A stretch of 64,000 bases of DNA, from assembly GCF_008642315.1 (NCBI RefSeq), contig NZ_CP029192.1, forward strand, positions 930,001 to 994,000. Reading direction: 5' to 3'. Below, piece after piece: positions 31,130 to 39,308 of the stretch. The DNA comes from Streptomyces venezuelae (GTDB taxonomy: Bacteria; Actinomycetota; Actinomycetes; Streptomycetales; Streptomycetaceae). The position numbers and the translations under genes are program-made. Within the stretch, counting starts at the first letter, position 1. The number at the start of each line of letters is the position of its first letter. The notes beneath the pieces are model-generated. The model did no database searches. It was not told the origin of the DNA and saw only the letters and a program-made list of their open reading frames with translations.

Positions 31130-33031
31130 TCAGGCCGCCTCCACCACGTCCGACGGGTCCACCGCCCCCGTGCCCTTGGCGAACTGCGTCCGGTACAGCT
31201 CCGCGTACCGCCCCTCCAGGGCGAGGAGTTCGTCGTGCGTGCCGCGTTCGACGATCTGCCCGGCCTCGACGACGAGGATCTGATCGGCGGACCGCACGGT
31301 GGAGAGACGGTGGGCGATCACGACGGCGGTGCGGCCTTCGAGCGCTTCCGCGAGGGCTTCCTGGACCGCCGCCTCGGAGGTGTTGTCGAGGTGCGCCGTC
31401 GCCTCGTCGAGGATGACGACCCGCTGCCCCGCGAGAAGCAGGCGCGCGATGGTCATCCGCTGGCGTTCGCCGCCGGAGAGGCGGTATCCGCGCTCCCCGA
31501 CGACCGTGTCAAGACCGTCGGGCAGGGAGCGTACGAGGTCTTCGAGGCGGGACCGGCGCAGCACGTCCCACAGCTCGTCCTCGGTCGCGCCGGGCTTGGC
31601 GAGGAGCAGGTTGTCGCGGACGGACTCGTGGAAGAGGTGGCCGTCCTGCGTGACCATGCCCAGGGTGGCCCGCATGGATGCGGCGGACAGGTCCCGGACG
31701 TCGACGCCGCCGATGCGTACGGTGCCCTCGTCGGTGTCGTACAGGCGGGGCAGGAGCTGCGCGATGGTCGACTTGCCCGCTCCGGACGAGCCGACGAGGG
31801 CGACGGTCTGTCCGGGCTCGGCGCGGAAGGAGAGGCCGTGCAGGACTTCGTCGCCGCCGCGGGTGTCGAGCGAGGCGACCTCTTCGAGGGAGGCGAGGGA
31901 GACCTTGTCGGCGGCGGGGTAGCCGAACCGGACGTCGTCGAACTCGATGGCGACGGGCCCTTCGGGCACCGGCACCGCGTCCTTCTTCTCCTCGATGAGG
32001 GGCTTCAGGTCGAGCACCTCGAAGACCCGCTCGAAGCTGACGAGCGCGCTCATCACCTCGACCCGCGCGCCGGCCAGTGAGGTCAGGGGCGCGTAGAGCC
32101 GGGTGAGGAGCAGGGCGAGCGAGACGACGGCGCCGGGCTTCAGGGACCCTTCCAGCGCGAAGTACCCGCCGAGGCCGTACACGAGAGCCAGGGCGAGGGC
32201 CGACACCAGGGTGAGGGCGGTGATGAACGCGGACTGCGCCATGGCGGTGCGTACGCCGATGTCCCGCACCCGGTGGGCCCGTGCGGCGAACTCCGCCGAC
32301 TCGTCACCGGGCCGCCCGAAGAGCTTGATGAGGGTGGCGCCGGGCGCCGAGAAACGCTCCGTCATGCGGGTGCCCATGGCGGCGTTGTGGTGCGCGGCCT
32401 CGCGCTGGAGCCTGGCCATCCGCGTGCCCATGCGGCGTGCGGGCACCACGAAGACCGGCAGCAGCACCAGCGCGAGCAGGGTGATCTGCCAGGAGAGCGT
32501 CAGCATGACGACGAGGGTCAGGAGCAGCGTCACCACGTTCCCGACGACGCCGGACAGCGTGTTGCTGAACGCCCGCTGCGCGCCGACCACGTCGTTGTTG
32601 AGGCGGCTGACCAGGGCGCCCGTGCGGGTGCGGGTGAAGAAGGCGACGGGCATGCGCTGGACGTGGTCGAAGACGGCGGTGCGCAGATCGAGGATGAGGC
32701 CCTCGCCGAGGTTCGCCGACAGCCACCGGCTCAGCAGTCCGAGTCCGGCCTCCGCGAGCGCGATCCCCGCGATGAGCAAGGCGTAGTTCACCACGGTCGA
32801 GGAGTCGGAGCCCGATACGATGGCGGTCACCACGTTGCCCGCGAGTACGGGAGTTGCCACGGCGAGCAGTGCGGTGAGAATGCTCAGCAGCACGAACTGC
32901 CAGATACGTCGACGGTGGGGCCGCGCGAAGGTGCCGATGCGGCGCAAGGTGGCCCGGGCGAACGGGCGGCGGTCCTGCTGGGCGTTCATGACGCTGTACA
33001 TCTGCGTCCACGCGGTCGTTTCCATGCTCAT
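31130..33031 (-). CDS. ABC transporter, fused permease and ATPase, SoxR-type promoter
   Basis: A 633-residue exporter half-transporter. An N-terminal membrane domain of six helices (about 35-330) precedes the ATPase domain, with Walker A ALVGSSGAGKST, signature LSGGERQRM, Walker B RVVILDEATAHLD and the H-loop AHRLSTV. It likely exports a small molecule, probably a redox-active compound given its promoter. ATG 33031 lies six bases after the -10 of a SoxR-type promoter, so the mRNA may be leaderless, explaining the missing ribosome-binding site. An ABC transporter is among the known SoxR targets in S. coelicolor. Confidence 0.9.
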   Translation of the reverse strand: MSMETTAWTQMYSVMNAQQDRRPFARATLRRIGTFARPHRRRIWQFVLLSILTALLAVATPVLAGNVVTAIVSGSDSSTVVNYALLIAGIALAEAGLGLLSRWLSANLGEGLILDLRTAVFDHVQRMPVAFFTRTRTGALVSRLNNDVVGAQRAFSNTLSGVVGNVVTLLLTLVVMLTLSWQITLLALVLLPVFVVPARRMGTRMARLQREAAHHNAAMGTRMTERFSAPGATLIKLFGRPGDESAEFAARAHRVRDIGVRTAMAQSAFITALTLVSALALALVYGLGGYFALEGSLKPGAVVSLALLLTRLYAPLTSLAGARVEVMSALVSFERVFEVLDLKPLIEEKKDAVPVPEGPVAIEFDDVRFGYPAADKVSLASLEEVASLDTRGGDEVLHGLSFRAEPGQTVALVGSSGAGKSTIAQLLPRLYDTDEGTVRIGGVDVRDLSAASMRATLGMVTQDGHLFHESVRDNLLLAKPGATEDELWDVLRRSRLEDLVRSLPDGLDTVVGERGYRLSGGERQRMTIARLLLAGQRVVILDEATAHLDNTSEAAVQEALAEALEGRTAVVIAHRLSTVRSADQILVVEAGQIVERGTHDELLALEGRYAELYRTQFAKGTGAVDPSDVVEAA

Positions 33032-33037
33032 ACGGGA

Positions 33038-33068
33038 AGGTTAGAACCTCAACTAAACTTGAGGTCAA
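33038..33068 (-). promoter_or_regulatory. SoxR-box promoter of ABC exporter
   Basis: On the minus strand the order is TTGACC (33068-33063), a 19-base spacer holding the perfect dyad CCTCAAGTTTAGTTGAGG (33064-33047), and TAACCT (33043-33038). Dyad arms and spacer match the E. coli soxS SoxR box; only the central bases differ. The transcription start should fall at the ATG. Confidence 0.85.
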
Positions 33069-33103
33069 GGCCCGCTCGCCCGTCGGCCCCGTTCGGGTAA
33101 CGG

Positions 33104-33961
33104 TCAGCCGAGTTCCAGTGACGTGACTCCGAAAACTCGTTCCTGGGCGTACTCCCTGACCGGGCCCGTGTACATGCGGGCGGTGTCGAAGGTGGGCTTC
33201 ATGCCGCGCGCCTCGGCGAGCGCCACGGCCTCCGCGTTGGACTCGGGCACGTCCAGGGAGACGGGAGCGCCGTCCGCCTCGGCGGCCAGCACGTCGAGGA
33301 GCGCTTCGGCGTCGGCGCGGGTGTCCGCGAAGAGCGGTCCCACGCGGCGGGCGTCGCGGCCCTGGCGGAGCACTCCGTACCCGGTCAGGCGGCCGTCGAC
33401 GATACGGGCGAGAGCGCGGTGGCCCGGGGCGGCGAGCCAGGACTCCAGGAAGCGGGGGCGGTCGGCGGGCAGGCATGCGCTGTCGTACGCCGAGAGGGCC
33501 CGCAGGCCCGCGGCCTCGACGGGGCGTACGTGCCGGTCGGGCACGTCGACCACGGGCAGCGGTCCGACGTGGCGCACTGTGCCGTGCCGCCGCTCGAAGC
33601 CGGAGCGGCGGTAGTTGTCCTGCTGGTCCGGCACGCCGTCCAGGCCCACGGTTCTGCCCGCGGCGTGTGCGAGGCCCGCCCGCCAGGTGGCGAGGCCGAA
33701 GCCGCGGCCCCGCTGGTCGGGGCGGACCAGGTAGTGGCCGAGGAAGGAGTAGTCGTCGCCGTAGTTGACCACGGAGATCGCGGAGACGGGTTCGCCGTCC
33801 AGCCGCCCCAGGAAGAACCCTTCCGGGTCCTGCGCGTGGAAGGAGGGGGCGTCGGCGAGGCCGGGGTTCCAGCCCTCGTCCGCCGCCCACCCCGTCACCA
33901 CGCGCCAGTCGTCGGGCGTCGCCCGTGAGATCACGAGTCGCCCGGGGGCCGAATCCGTCAT
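33104..33961 (-). CDS. GNAT-family N-acetyltransferase
   Basis: A 285-residue protein with an N-terminal GNAT domain (ISRATPDDWRVVTGWAADEG; acetyl-CoA loop in YLVRPDQRGRGFGLATWRAG) and a second, C-terminal domain. That domain resembles another acetyltransferase half (GYGVLRQGRDARRVGPLFAD, ALLDVLAAEADG). The acceptor is unknown. ATG 33961 has GAAGGG eight bases upstream. It lies upstream of the ABC exporter on the same strand, separated by the SoxR-type promoter, so it is likely independently transcribed. Confidence 0.85.
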   Translation of the reverse strand: MTDSAPGRLVISRATPDDWRVVTGWAADEGWNPGLADAPSFHAQDPEGFFLGRLDGEPVSAISVVNYGDDYSFLGHYLVRPDQRGRGFGLATWRAGLAHAAGRTVGLDGVPDQQDNYRRSGFERRHGTVRHVGPLPVVDVPDRHVRPVEAAGLRALSAYDSACLPADRPRFLESWLAAPGHRALARIVDGRLTGYGVLRQGRDARRVGPLFADTRADAEALLDVLAAEADGAPVSLDVPESNAEAVALAEARGMKPTFDTARMYTGPVREYAQERVFGVTSLELG

Positions 33962-34033
33962 CGTTGCACCCTTCTCGATCCGACACGGTGGGCCGTGGAG
34001 AACCGCACCGGGTGCATCCTGCCCGAGCGGACG

Positions 34034-35341
34034 TCAGCCGATGCCCGCCACGTGTCGGTCGCGTGCGGCGCCCAGTCCGGCCACGACCTGCGGGACCAGC
34101 AGGACGAGCAGCAGCACGAGCGGCACGGTCCAGCTGTGCGAGACGTCGTGGACGGCGCCGAGGAGGGTCGGTCCCGTGGCGGCGAGGATGTAGCCGAAGC
34201 ACTGGGACATGCTGGAGAGCTGCGCGGCGTGCCGTGCGTCGGGCGCCCGCTGCACGATGAACAGCAGCGCCAGACTGATGGCCGCGCCCTGGCCGAGGCC
34301 GAGCAGCGTCATCCAGAGGTAGGCGCCGCCGACCGGGGCGGCGAGCAGACCGGCGTAACCGAGCGCGCAGAGAACGGCGCCGAGCGCGGCGAGCGTGCCC
34401 GAGCGGAGCCTGCCGCCGACGATCACCGGTGCGAGGAAGGAGCCCGCGATGCCGAGCAGCGAGGAGAAGGACAGCATCCAGCCCGCGTCGCCGGGAGCCA
34501 TTCCGGCGTCCTGGAACACGGTCGGCAGCCAGGCGGCGGCCGCGTAGTAGTTGAGGGACTGCAGACCCATGTACGCGGTGACCTGCCAGGCGAGCGGGGA
34601 GCGCCACAGGCCGCGTACGGGGTGGGCGGCCTGCCGTGCGGCCGCCGCGCCGACTCGCGTGCGCGAGCGGAGCTGCGGCAGCCACACGAGCAGCGCGACG
34701 ACCGCGAGCGCTCCCCAACAGGCCAGTGTGGTGCGCCAGTTCATGCCGCTGGCCTGCTGCACGGGCAGCGTGACACCGGCCGCGAGCGCGGCGCCGCCGA
34801 AGAGCGACATCGAGTACAGGCCGGTCATCAGTCCCGCCTTCGCCGGGAAGTCGCGCTTGATGAGGCCGGGCAGCAGGACGTTGGCCACGGCTATGCCGGC
34901 GCCGATGACGACGGTGCCGGCGAAGAGCGCGACGACCGAGTCGAGCAGACGCAGGGCCGTGCCCGCGCAGATCAGGACCATGGTGCCGAACAACGACCGC
35001 TCCATGCCGAAGCGGCGGCCGAGTCGGGGCGCGACGGGGGCGAGCAGGCCGAAGCAGAGCAGCGGCAGCGCGGTGAGCAGACTGGTCGCGGCGGCCGACA
35101 TGCCGCTGTCGTCGCGGATGGTGTCGGCGAGCGGGGAGACGGCGACGAGGGCGGGTCGCAGGTTCAGGGCGAGCAGGACGACGCCGAGGGCGAGGTAGAG
35201 CGCGTGGCGTCCGGGCGTGGGGGGCGTGGCGGGGCCGCAGGCGGAGGGCGCGGCCGGGCCGGAAGCGGGGGCGGGGGCCGGGGACGCCTCGGCAGTGCCG
35301 GCGGGTGCGGCTTCGGCGGGCGCCGGTGCTGCCTCACTCAT
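34034..35341 (-). CDS. MFS transporter of the CynX/NimT type
   Basis: The 435-residue membrane protein has a 45-residue Ala/Pro-rich cytoplasmic tail followed by about twelve helices. The first carries LGVVLLALNLRPALVAVSPL, the signature of the CynX/NimT (cyanate or nitroimidazole-type) MFS branch. The second half shows GLQSLNYYAAAAWLPTVFQD. The substrate is unknown, probably a small anion or drug-like molecule. ATG 35341 has AGGAG nine bases upstream and overlaps the end of the FadR gene by eight bases, so the pair forms an operon. Confidence 0.87.
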   Translation of the reverse strand: MSEAAPAPAEAAPAGTAEASPAPAPASGPAAPSACGPATPPTPGRHALYLALGVVLLALNLRPALVAVSPLADTIRDDSGMSAAATSLLTALPLLCFGLLAPVAPRLGRRFGMERSLFGTMVLICAGTALRLLDSVVALFAGTVVIGAGIAVANVLLPGLIKRDFPAKAGLMTGLYSMSLFGGAALAAGVTLPVQQASGMNWRTTLACWGALAVVALLVWLPQLRSRTRVGAAAARQAAHPVRGLWRSPLAWQVTAYMGLQSLNYYAAAAWLPTVFQDAGMAPGDAGWMLSFSSLLGIAGSFLAPVIVGGRLRSGTLAALGAVLCALGYAGLLAAPVGGAYLWMTLLGLGQGAAISLALLFIVQRAPDARHAAQLSSMSQCFGYILAATGPTLLGAVHDVSHSWTVPLVLLLVLLVPQVVAGLGAARDRHVAGIG

Positions 35342-36059
35342 GATGTGCTGCTCCTGATTCGTTCGTGTGGGGGTGTTCGCGCAGGGCGGCCATGCCCTCG
35401 TGGAGGTGGGCGAGCACCGCGGCCTCCGCGGCCTCGGGGTCCCGCGCCTCGATGGCGTCGACGATCGCCTGGTGGCCTTCGCGCTGGTGGCGCACCGAGT
35501 CCGGGACGGGGGCGCCGATGACGGACTGGACCGTGGAGCGCAGGGCGTCGCTGAGGTGCCCGTACAGCTCGGCGAGGACGCTGTTGTGCGCCGCGTCGGC
35601 GACCGTGCGGTGGAAGGCCATGTCCGCGTCGATGAACGCGGTGGTGTTCCCGCTCTCCCACGCCAGGCCGCGCTCCACGAGCGCGGCGCGCAGCGTGGCG
35701 AGGTCCTCGTCGGTGCGGCGCTGCGCGGCGTACCGGGCGGCGTCGCGCTCCAGGGAGGCGCGGACCTCGTACGCCTCCAGGACGCCGGCACGGCGCAGCC
35801 TGCGCTGCACGGCCGCGCCGAAGTCGCTGTCCGCCCGCACATAGGTGCCGTCGCCCCGGCGGGGCTCCAGCATGCCGGTGTGCACGAGGGCGCGCACGGC
35901 TTCCCGCACGGTGTTGCGGCCCACGGCGAGCTGCTCGACGAGGAGCGGCTCGGCCGGGATCTTCTCGCCGACCTTCCACTCGCCGTCGCCGATGAGGCTC
36001 TCCATCTGGGCGATGACGACGTCGACGAGGTTGGTCCGGGCGGCGCTGCGCAGCGGCAT
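35334..36059 (-). CDS. FadR-subfamily GntR transcriptional regulator
   Basis: A 241-residue regulator with a GntR winged helix (residues about 8-75: GEKIPAEPLLVEQLAVGRNT, VREAVRALVHTGMLEPRRGD) and an all-helical FCD domain. The FCD domain's acidic and histidine residues (FIDADMAFHRTVADAAHNSV, HQAIVDAIEARDPEAAEAAV) bind a metal and a carboxylate ligand. ATG 36059 follows AGAAGG. It overlaps the CynX-like transporter gene, which it probably controls; palindromic sites lie just upstream. Confidence 0.87.
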   Translation of the reverse strand: MPLRSAARTNLVDVVIAQMESLIGDGEWKVGEKIPAEPLLVEQLAVGRNTVREAVRALVHTGMLEPRRGDGTYVRADSDFGAAVQRRLRRAGVLEAYEVRASLERDAARYAAQRRTDEDLATLRAALVERGLAWESGNTTAFIDADMAFHRTVADAAHNSVLAELYGHLSDALRSTVQSVIGAPVPDSVRHQREGHQAIVDAIEARDPEAAEAAVLAHLHEGMAALREHPHTNESGAAHHE

Positions 36060-36092
36060 CGGTCGGCACCTTCTCTGCTGGACACGGGTGGA

Positions 36093-36138
36093 CATGGGAA
36101 CATCCCATGTTTCACAGACATCGGAACATCCCATGTTT
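36093..36138. promoter_or_regulatory. Palindrome and direct repeat upstream of FadR gene
   Basis: CATGGGA-ACA-TCCCATG (36093-36109) is a perfect dyad. Its right half belongs to a 16-base direct repeat GGAACATCCCATGTTT that recurs at 36123-36138, 26 bases later. The placement 35-80 bases before the FadR start suggests autoregulatory operators, and possibly influence on the divergent chitinase. Confidence 0.65.
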
Positions 36139-36183
36139 GACCCTGTCAAACGGCGCGACCTGAAGGTTTTACCCGTGGAGTTT

Positions 36184-36209
36184 GGTCTATACCTTGACAG
36201 GTTCAGACC
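36184..36209 (+). promoter_or_regulatory. DasR-like (chitinase) operator pair
   Basis: GGTCTATACC (36184-36193) and GGTTCAGACC (36200-36209) are two near-matches to the GGTCTAGACC core of DasR sites, which also appears as direct repeats in Streptomyces chitinase promoters. They overlap TTGACA (36194-36199), a -35 candidate, about 90 bases before the chitinase start. Confidence 0.7.
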
Positions 36210-36283
36210 ATTTTCGCTTGAGTCGCGACACCCCCATCGACGGCGTGGCCCCCGCAAACCCCGCCGCCACAAGGAGAGTTGGC

Positions 36284-37174
36284 ATGATCAGACGCCTCAC
36301 CAGCTTCGCCGCCGCGCTCGCCGCGCTCGGCGCGATGATCGTCCTCGGTCCGGCCGCGACCTCCGCGTCCGCCGCCGAGTGCGCCGCGCCCTGGAGCTCC
36401 TCGTCCGTCTACACGGGCGGCAAGTCCGCCTCGTACAACGGCCACAACTGGACCGCCAAGTGGTGGACCCAGAACGAGACCCCCGGCCGTTCCGACGTCT
36501 GGGCCGACCAGGGCACCTGCGGCGGCGGCACGGACCCGGGCAACCCCGATCCGTCCGGCTTCGTCGTCAGCGAGGCCCAGTTCAACCAGATGTTCCCGAG
36601 CCGGAACTCGTTCTACACCTACAAGGGCCTGACCGACGCCCTCAAGTCCTACCCCGCCTTCGCGAACACGGGCAGCGACACCGTGAAGCGCCAGGAGGCG
36701 GCCGCGTTCCTCGCCAACGTCAGCCACGAGACCGGTGGCCTGAAGTACGTCGTGGAGCAGAACCAGAGCAACTACCCGCACTACTGCGACCAGACCCAGC
36801 CCTACGGCTGTCCCGCGGGTCAGGCCGCCTACTACGGCCGCGGCCCGATCCAGCTCAGCTGGAACTTCAACTATAAGGCCGCGGGCGACGCGCTCGGCAT
36901 CGACCTGCTCCACAACCCCTACCTGGTCGAGCAGAACCCGGCCATCGCCTGGCAGACGGGCCTCTGGTACTGGAACACGCAGAGCGGCCCCGGCACCATG
37001 ACCCCGCACAACGCCATGGTCAACGGCGCCGGGTTCGGTGAGACCATCCGCGCCATCAACGGCACGCTGGAGTGCAACGGCGGCAACCCCTCCCAGGTCC
37101 AGAGCCGCATCGACCGCTACAAGTCCTTCACCCAGATCCTGGGCACCACTCCGGGCGCCAACCTGAGCTGCTGA
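36284..37174 (+). CDS. Secreted family 19 chitinase with chitin-binding domain
   Basis: The 296-residue preprotein has a signal peptide ending TSASA, an N-terminal CBM5/12-type chitin-binding domain (APWSSSSVYTGGKSASYNGH, then WTAKWWTQNETPGRSDVW), a short Gly/Pro linker and a GH19 domain. The catalytic acid Glu149 is in NVSHETGGLKY and the YYGRGPIQLSWNFNY signature follows. It should cleave chitin by the inverting GH19 mechanism, like ChiC/ChiF-type streptomycete enzymes. ATG 36284 follows AAGGAG. DasR-like sites lie upstream and two strong hairpins downstream. Confidence 0.93.
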   Translation: MIRRLTSFAAALAALGAMIVLGPAATSASAAECAAPWSSSSVYTGGKSASYNGHNWTAKWWTQNETPGRSDVWADQGTCGGGTDPGNPDPSGFVVSEAQFNQMFPSRNSFYTYKGLTDALKSYPAFANTGSDTVKRQEAAAFLANVSHETGGLKYVVEQNQSNYPHYCDQTQPYGCPAGQAAYYGRGPIQLSWNFNYKAAGDALGIDLLHNPYLVEQNPAIAWQTGLWYWNTQSGPGTMTPHNAMVNGAGFGETIRAINGTLECNGGNPSQVQSRIDRYKSFTQILGTTPGANLSC

Positions 37175-37184
37175 CCCCCTCCCG

Positions 37185-37210
37185 GCGCGGCGCCCCCTCC
37201 GGCGCCGCGC
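37185..37210 (+). terminator. First hairpin after chitinase
   Basis: GCGCGGCGCC pairs perfectly with GGCGCCGCGC across a six-base loop, eleven bases after the chitinase stop codon. Confidence 0.75.
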
Positions 37211-37218
37211 ACCCCACC

Positions 37219-37252
37219 GCCGGGCGGGCGCAACCCTCCGCGCCCGCCCGGC
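37219..37252. terminator. Second hairpin between chitinase and convergent gene
   Basis: GCCGGGCGGGCGC and GCGCCCGCCCGGC form a perfect 13-base-pair stem with an eight-base loop. It lies between the chitinase and the convergent DUF385 gene and can act on both. Confidence 0.8.
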
Positions 37253-37281
37253 ACTTCACGCGAGGCCCGTCACCGCACGCG

Positions 37282-37719
37282 TCACCCGAGCGGCTCCAGC
37301 CGGAACACCGGGTGCCGCGCCGCCTCGGCGGCGAACTCCTCGTCCGTCGACGCGTCCGTCACGTCGAAGTACGGCCGGGTCACGGGCACTTCCCGCCAGT
37401 ACTGGCGCAGCACCGGCACACTCTCCGCCGGTCCGAGCTCGACCACCCGCACCGTCTCCGATCCGCCGCCCCGACTGAGGCCGACCTGCCCGGCCGCGCG
37501 CGCGTTGCGCACCCACTGGCTCACTCCGTAGGCGGCGACCAGCCACCGCTCGCCACCGGCAGACATCACGTCGACCGGCGTCGAGTACACCTGCCCGGAC
37601 TTCCTGCCGCGCACGGACAGGTTGTACCGGTACGCCTTGCCGATCCCCCGCCGGGTCATCGCGTGGAACACCCGGTTGATCATGCGCGTGCCGGCCGTCA
37701 TGCGGTACGTCTTGGCCAT
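37282..37719 (-). CDS. Deazaflavin-type (F420) nitroreductase-family protein, DUF385
   Basis: A 145-residue split-barrel protein of the DUF385/Ddn-like family that binds deazaflavin F420 or FMN in actinobacteria. Features are the Tyr and Leu-rich start, SVRGRKSGQVYSTPV (cofactor phosphate region), ERWLVAAYGVSQWVRNARAA and REVPVTRPYFDV. The substrate is unknown. ATG 37719 lies four bases after a GGAGG; a GTG one codon earlier is an alternative. It follows the TetR gene on the same strand by 27 bases and is probably co-transcribed and self-regulated through it. Confidence 0.8.
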   Translation of the reverse strand: MAKTYRMTAGTRMINRVFHAMTRRGIGKAYRYNLSVRGRKSGQVYSTPVDVMSAGGERWLVAAYGVSQWVRNARAAGQVGLSRGGGSETVRVVELGPAESVPVLRQYWREVPVTRPYFDVTDASTDEEFAAEAARHPVFRLEPLG

Positions 37720-37746
37720 CACCCCTCCTCGTGTCGAGGTCGGAGC

Positions 37747-38328
37747 CTACGTCGCGGGGACCCGCACCCTGGACGCGGCCAGCAACTGGACCGCCCCGTC
37801 CCGGGCTTGGCGGGCCGGCTCGGGTGAGCCGGAGATCGCGGCGGCCGTCATGGCGCCCTCCGCGAGCAGGACCAGCGGCCCGACGGTCGGTTCCGGCACC
37901 CCCGCGTCCGACGCGAGCCCGGCCACGTACTCCCGGAAGGCGGCCTTGTGCGCGCGGACGGCCTCGGCGACGCCGGGGTCCACGGCGCCGAGTTCGCCGA
38001 AGGAGTTGACGAAGGCGCAGCCCCGGAAGTCGGGCTCGTCGAACCAGGCGTACAGCCAGTCGTAGACCGCGAGGACACGCTCCTCGGCGCCGTCCGTGCC
38101 GCGCACGCTGTCGACGTATGCCGCCAGTCGGCCGCGCCAGCGCCCGTCCCGGCGCTCCAGGCAGGCCCGGACCAGCTCCGACTTGGACGGGTACAGCCCG
38201 TAGAGCCGCTTGAGCGAGACGCCCGACGCGGTGCGGACCTGGTCCATGCCGACCGCCTGGATGCCGCGCTCGTAGAAGAGCCGCTCGGCTGCGTCGAGCA
38301 GGCGGGTCTCCGCTTCTGCGTGTTCCAT
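37747..38328 (-). CDS. TetR-family repressor
   Basis: A 193-residue TetR regulator: helix-turn-helix at residues about 8-50 (RLLDAAERLFYERGIQAVGM, VRTASGVSLKRLYGLYPSKS) and a ligand domain with FDEPDFRGCAFVNSFGELG. This resembles repressors that act on redox or aldehyde-type enzymes. ATG 38328 has GGGGAG seven bases upstream. It diverges from the NTF2-like gene across three identical 16-base palindromes, the probable operators. The DUF385 gene lies downstream in the same operon. Confidence 0.87.
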   Translation of the reverse strand: MEHAEAETRLLDAAERLFYERGIQAVGMDQVRTASGVSLKRLYGLYPSKSELVRACLERRDGRWRGRLAAYVDSVRGTDGAEERVLAVYDWLYAWFDEPDFRGCAFVNSFGELGAVDPGVAEAVRAHKAAFREYVAGLASDAGVPEPTVGPLVLLAEGAMTAAAISGSPEPARQARDGAVQLLAASRVRVPAT

Positions 38329-38357
38329 CAAGGCTCCCCGCCGGGGTAGAGAACGGT

Positions 38358-38466
38358 GAGAACGTGCGTTCTCCCACCGTACTACGGGCGTCGGCACCCC
38401 CGCACCGTTGCGCGAGAACGATCGTTCTCCTATCGTGACGGCTCTGCGGGGAGAACGCCCGTTCTC
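38358..38466. promoter_or_regulatory. Three copies of a 16-bp palindromic operator
   Basis: GAGAACG-N2-CGTTCTC occurs exactly three times at 38358-38373, 38414-38429 and 38451-38466 in the gap between the divergent TetR and NTF2-like genes. Only the central two bases vary (TG, AT, CC). The multiplicity and exactness make these strong TetR operator candidates controlling both directions. Confidence 0.85.
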
Positions 38467-38508
38467 CTCGTAGTCGCAGGAAGTAGCAAGAGCCACAAGG
38501 AGTGAGCC

Positions 38509-38985
38509 ATGACCGCCGAAGCCGCCCGGCCGCCCGTACCGCCCTTCACCCGGGAGACCGCCGTCGAGAAGGTCCGCCTCGCCGAGGACGGCTGGAACAG
38601 CCGCGATCCCCGCAAAGTGGCGCTCGCCTACAGCGAGGACTCGCGCTGGCGCAACCGCGCGGAGTTCGTCACCGGACGCGACGCCATCGTCGGCTTCCTG
38701 TCCCGCAAGTGGGACCGCGAGCTCGACTACCGGCTCATCAAGGAGCTGTGGGCGCACGACGGCCACCGCATCGCGGTGCGCTTCGCGTACGAGTGGCACG
38801 ACGACTCCGGCCACTGGTACCGGTCGTACGGCAACGAGAACTGGGAGTTCGACGAGTACGGCCTGATGCACACCCGGCACGCCTGCATCAACGACGTGCC
38901 CATCCAGGAGAGCGACCGCCTCTACCACTGGCCGCTCGGCCGCCGACCCGACGACCACCCCGGCCTCACCGACCTGGGCCTCTGA
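38509..38985 (+). CDS. DUF1348 NTF2-like protein
   Basis: A 158-residue SnoaL/NTF2-like protein of the DUF1348 type. It contains [40 protein letters not shown], the [19 protein letters not shown] core and [14 protein letters not shown]. The family forms a conical barrel; no activity is established. ATG 38509 follows AAGGAG. It is divergent from and probably repressed by the TetR protein through three palindromic sites. Its induction condition is unknown. Confidence 0.85.
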   Translation: MTAEAARPPVPPFTRETAVEKVRLAEDGWNSRDPRKVALAYSEDSRWRNRAEFVTGRDAIVGFLSRKWDRELDYRLIKELWAHDGHRIAVRFAYEWHDDSGHWYRSYGNENWEFDEYGLMHTRHACINDVPIQESDRLYHWPLGRRPDDHPGLTDLGL

Positions 38986-39308
38986 GCAGGCGGCGGCTTC
39001 CGGTCACGCGTGTTTCCCCCGCCCGCAGTGGGCACCCGGTCGGCGACAGCGGCTCGGCCCGGCGGACGGCCGCGATGCCGAGCCCTCCGCCCGACGGCAA
39101 GGAGGCCCGCATGACCACCGCACGGCCAGCTCCCGGAGGCCCGCTCCACGGACCGACCGTCCGGCCGCCTCCGGCATGCCCCCGCATCCATGTCGGCCTA
39201 CGGTGGAGATCCCGGGGACGCACCGCGTGGACCCGACTCTCCACAGCCCAGCCATGAGTCCCACGCCCACCCACCACTCCCGCCCCCGCATTCCCGAGGA
39301 GGAGCCGC
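38986..39308. other. Intergenic region before aldehyde dehydrogenase
   Basis: This 323-base stretch carries no recognised gene. One small frame from ATG 39111 has a good AAGGAGG site (listed separately). GGAGGAG just before 39309 serves the aldehyde dehydrogenase. No clear hairpin or operator was found. Confidence 0.5.
39111..39257 (+). CDS. Possible small ORF (48 aa)
   Basis: ATG 39111 has a perfect AAGGAGG six bases upstream, which is why it is listed. The 48-residue product is Pro/Arg-rich, begins MTTARPAPGG and ends LSTAQP, and matches nothing I recognise. It ends 51 bases before the aldehyde dehydrogenase and could be a leader peptide or chance. Confidence 0.2.
   Translation: MTTARPAPGGPLHGPTVRPPPACPRIHVGLRWRSRGRTAWTRLSTAQP

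Noticed and set aside
32304..34718. 804-codon minus-strand frame
   Set aside because: It spans three real genes (ABC exporter, GNAT, MFS) in a different frame and is Arg/Pro-rich without domains.
38358..38466. CRISPR-like array
   Set aside because: The three 16-base repeats are palindromes with unequal short spacing in a divergent promoter, as expected of TetR operators.
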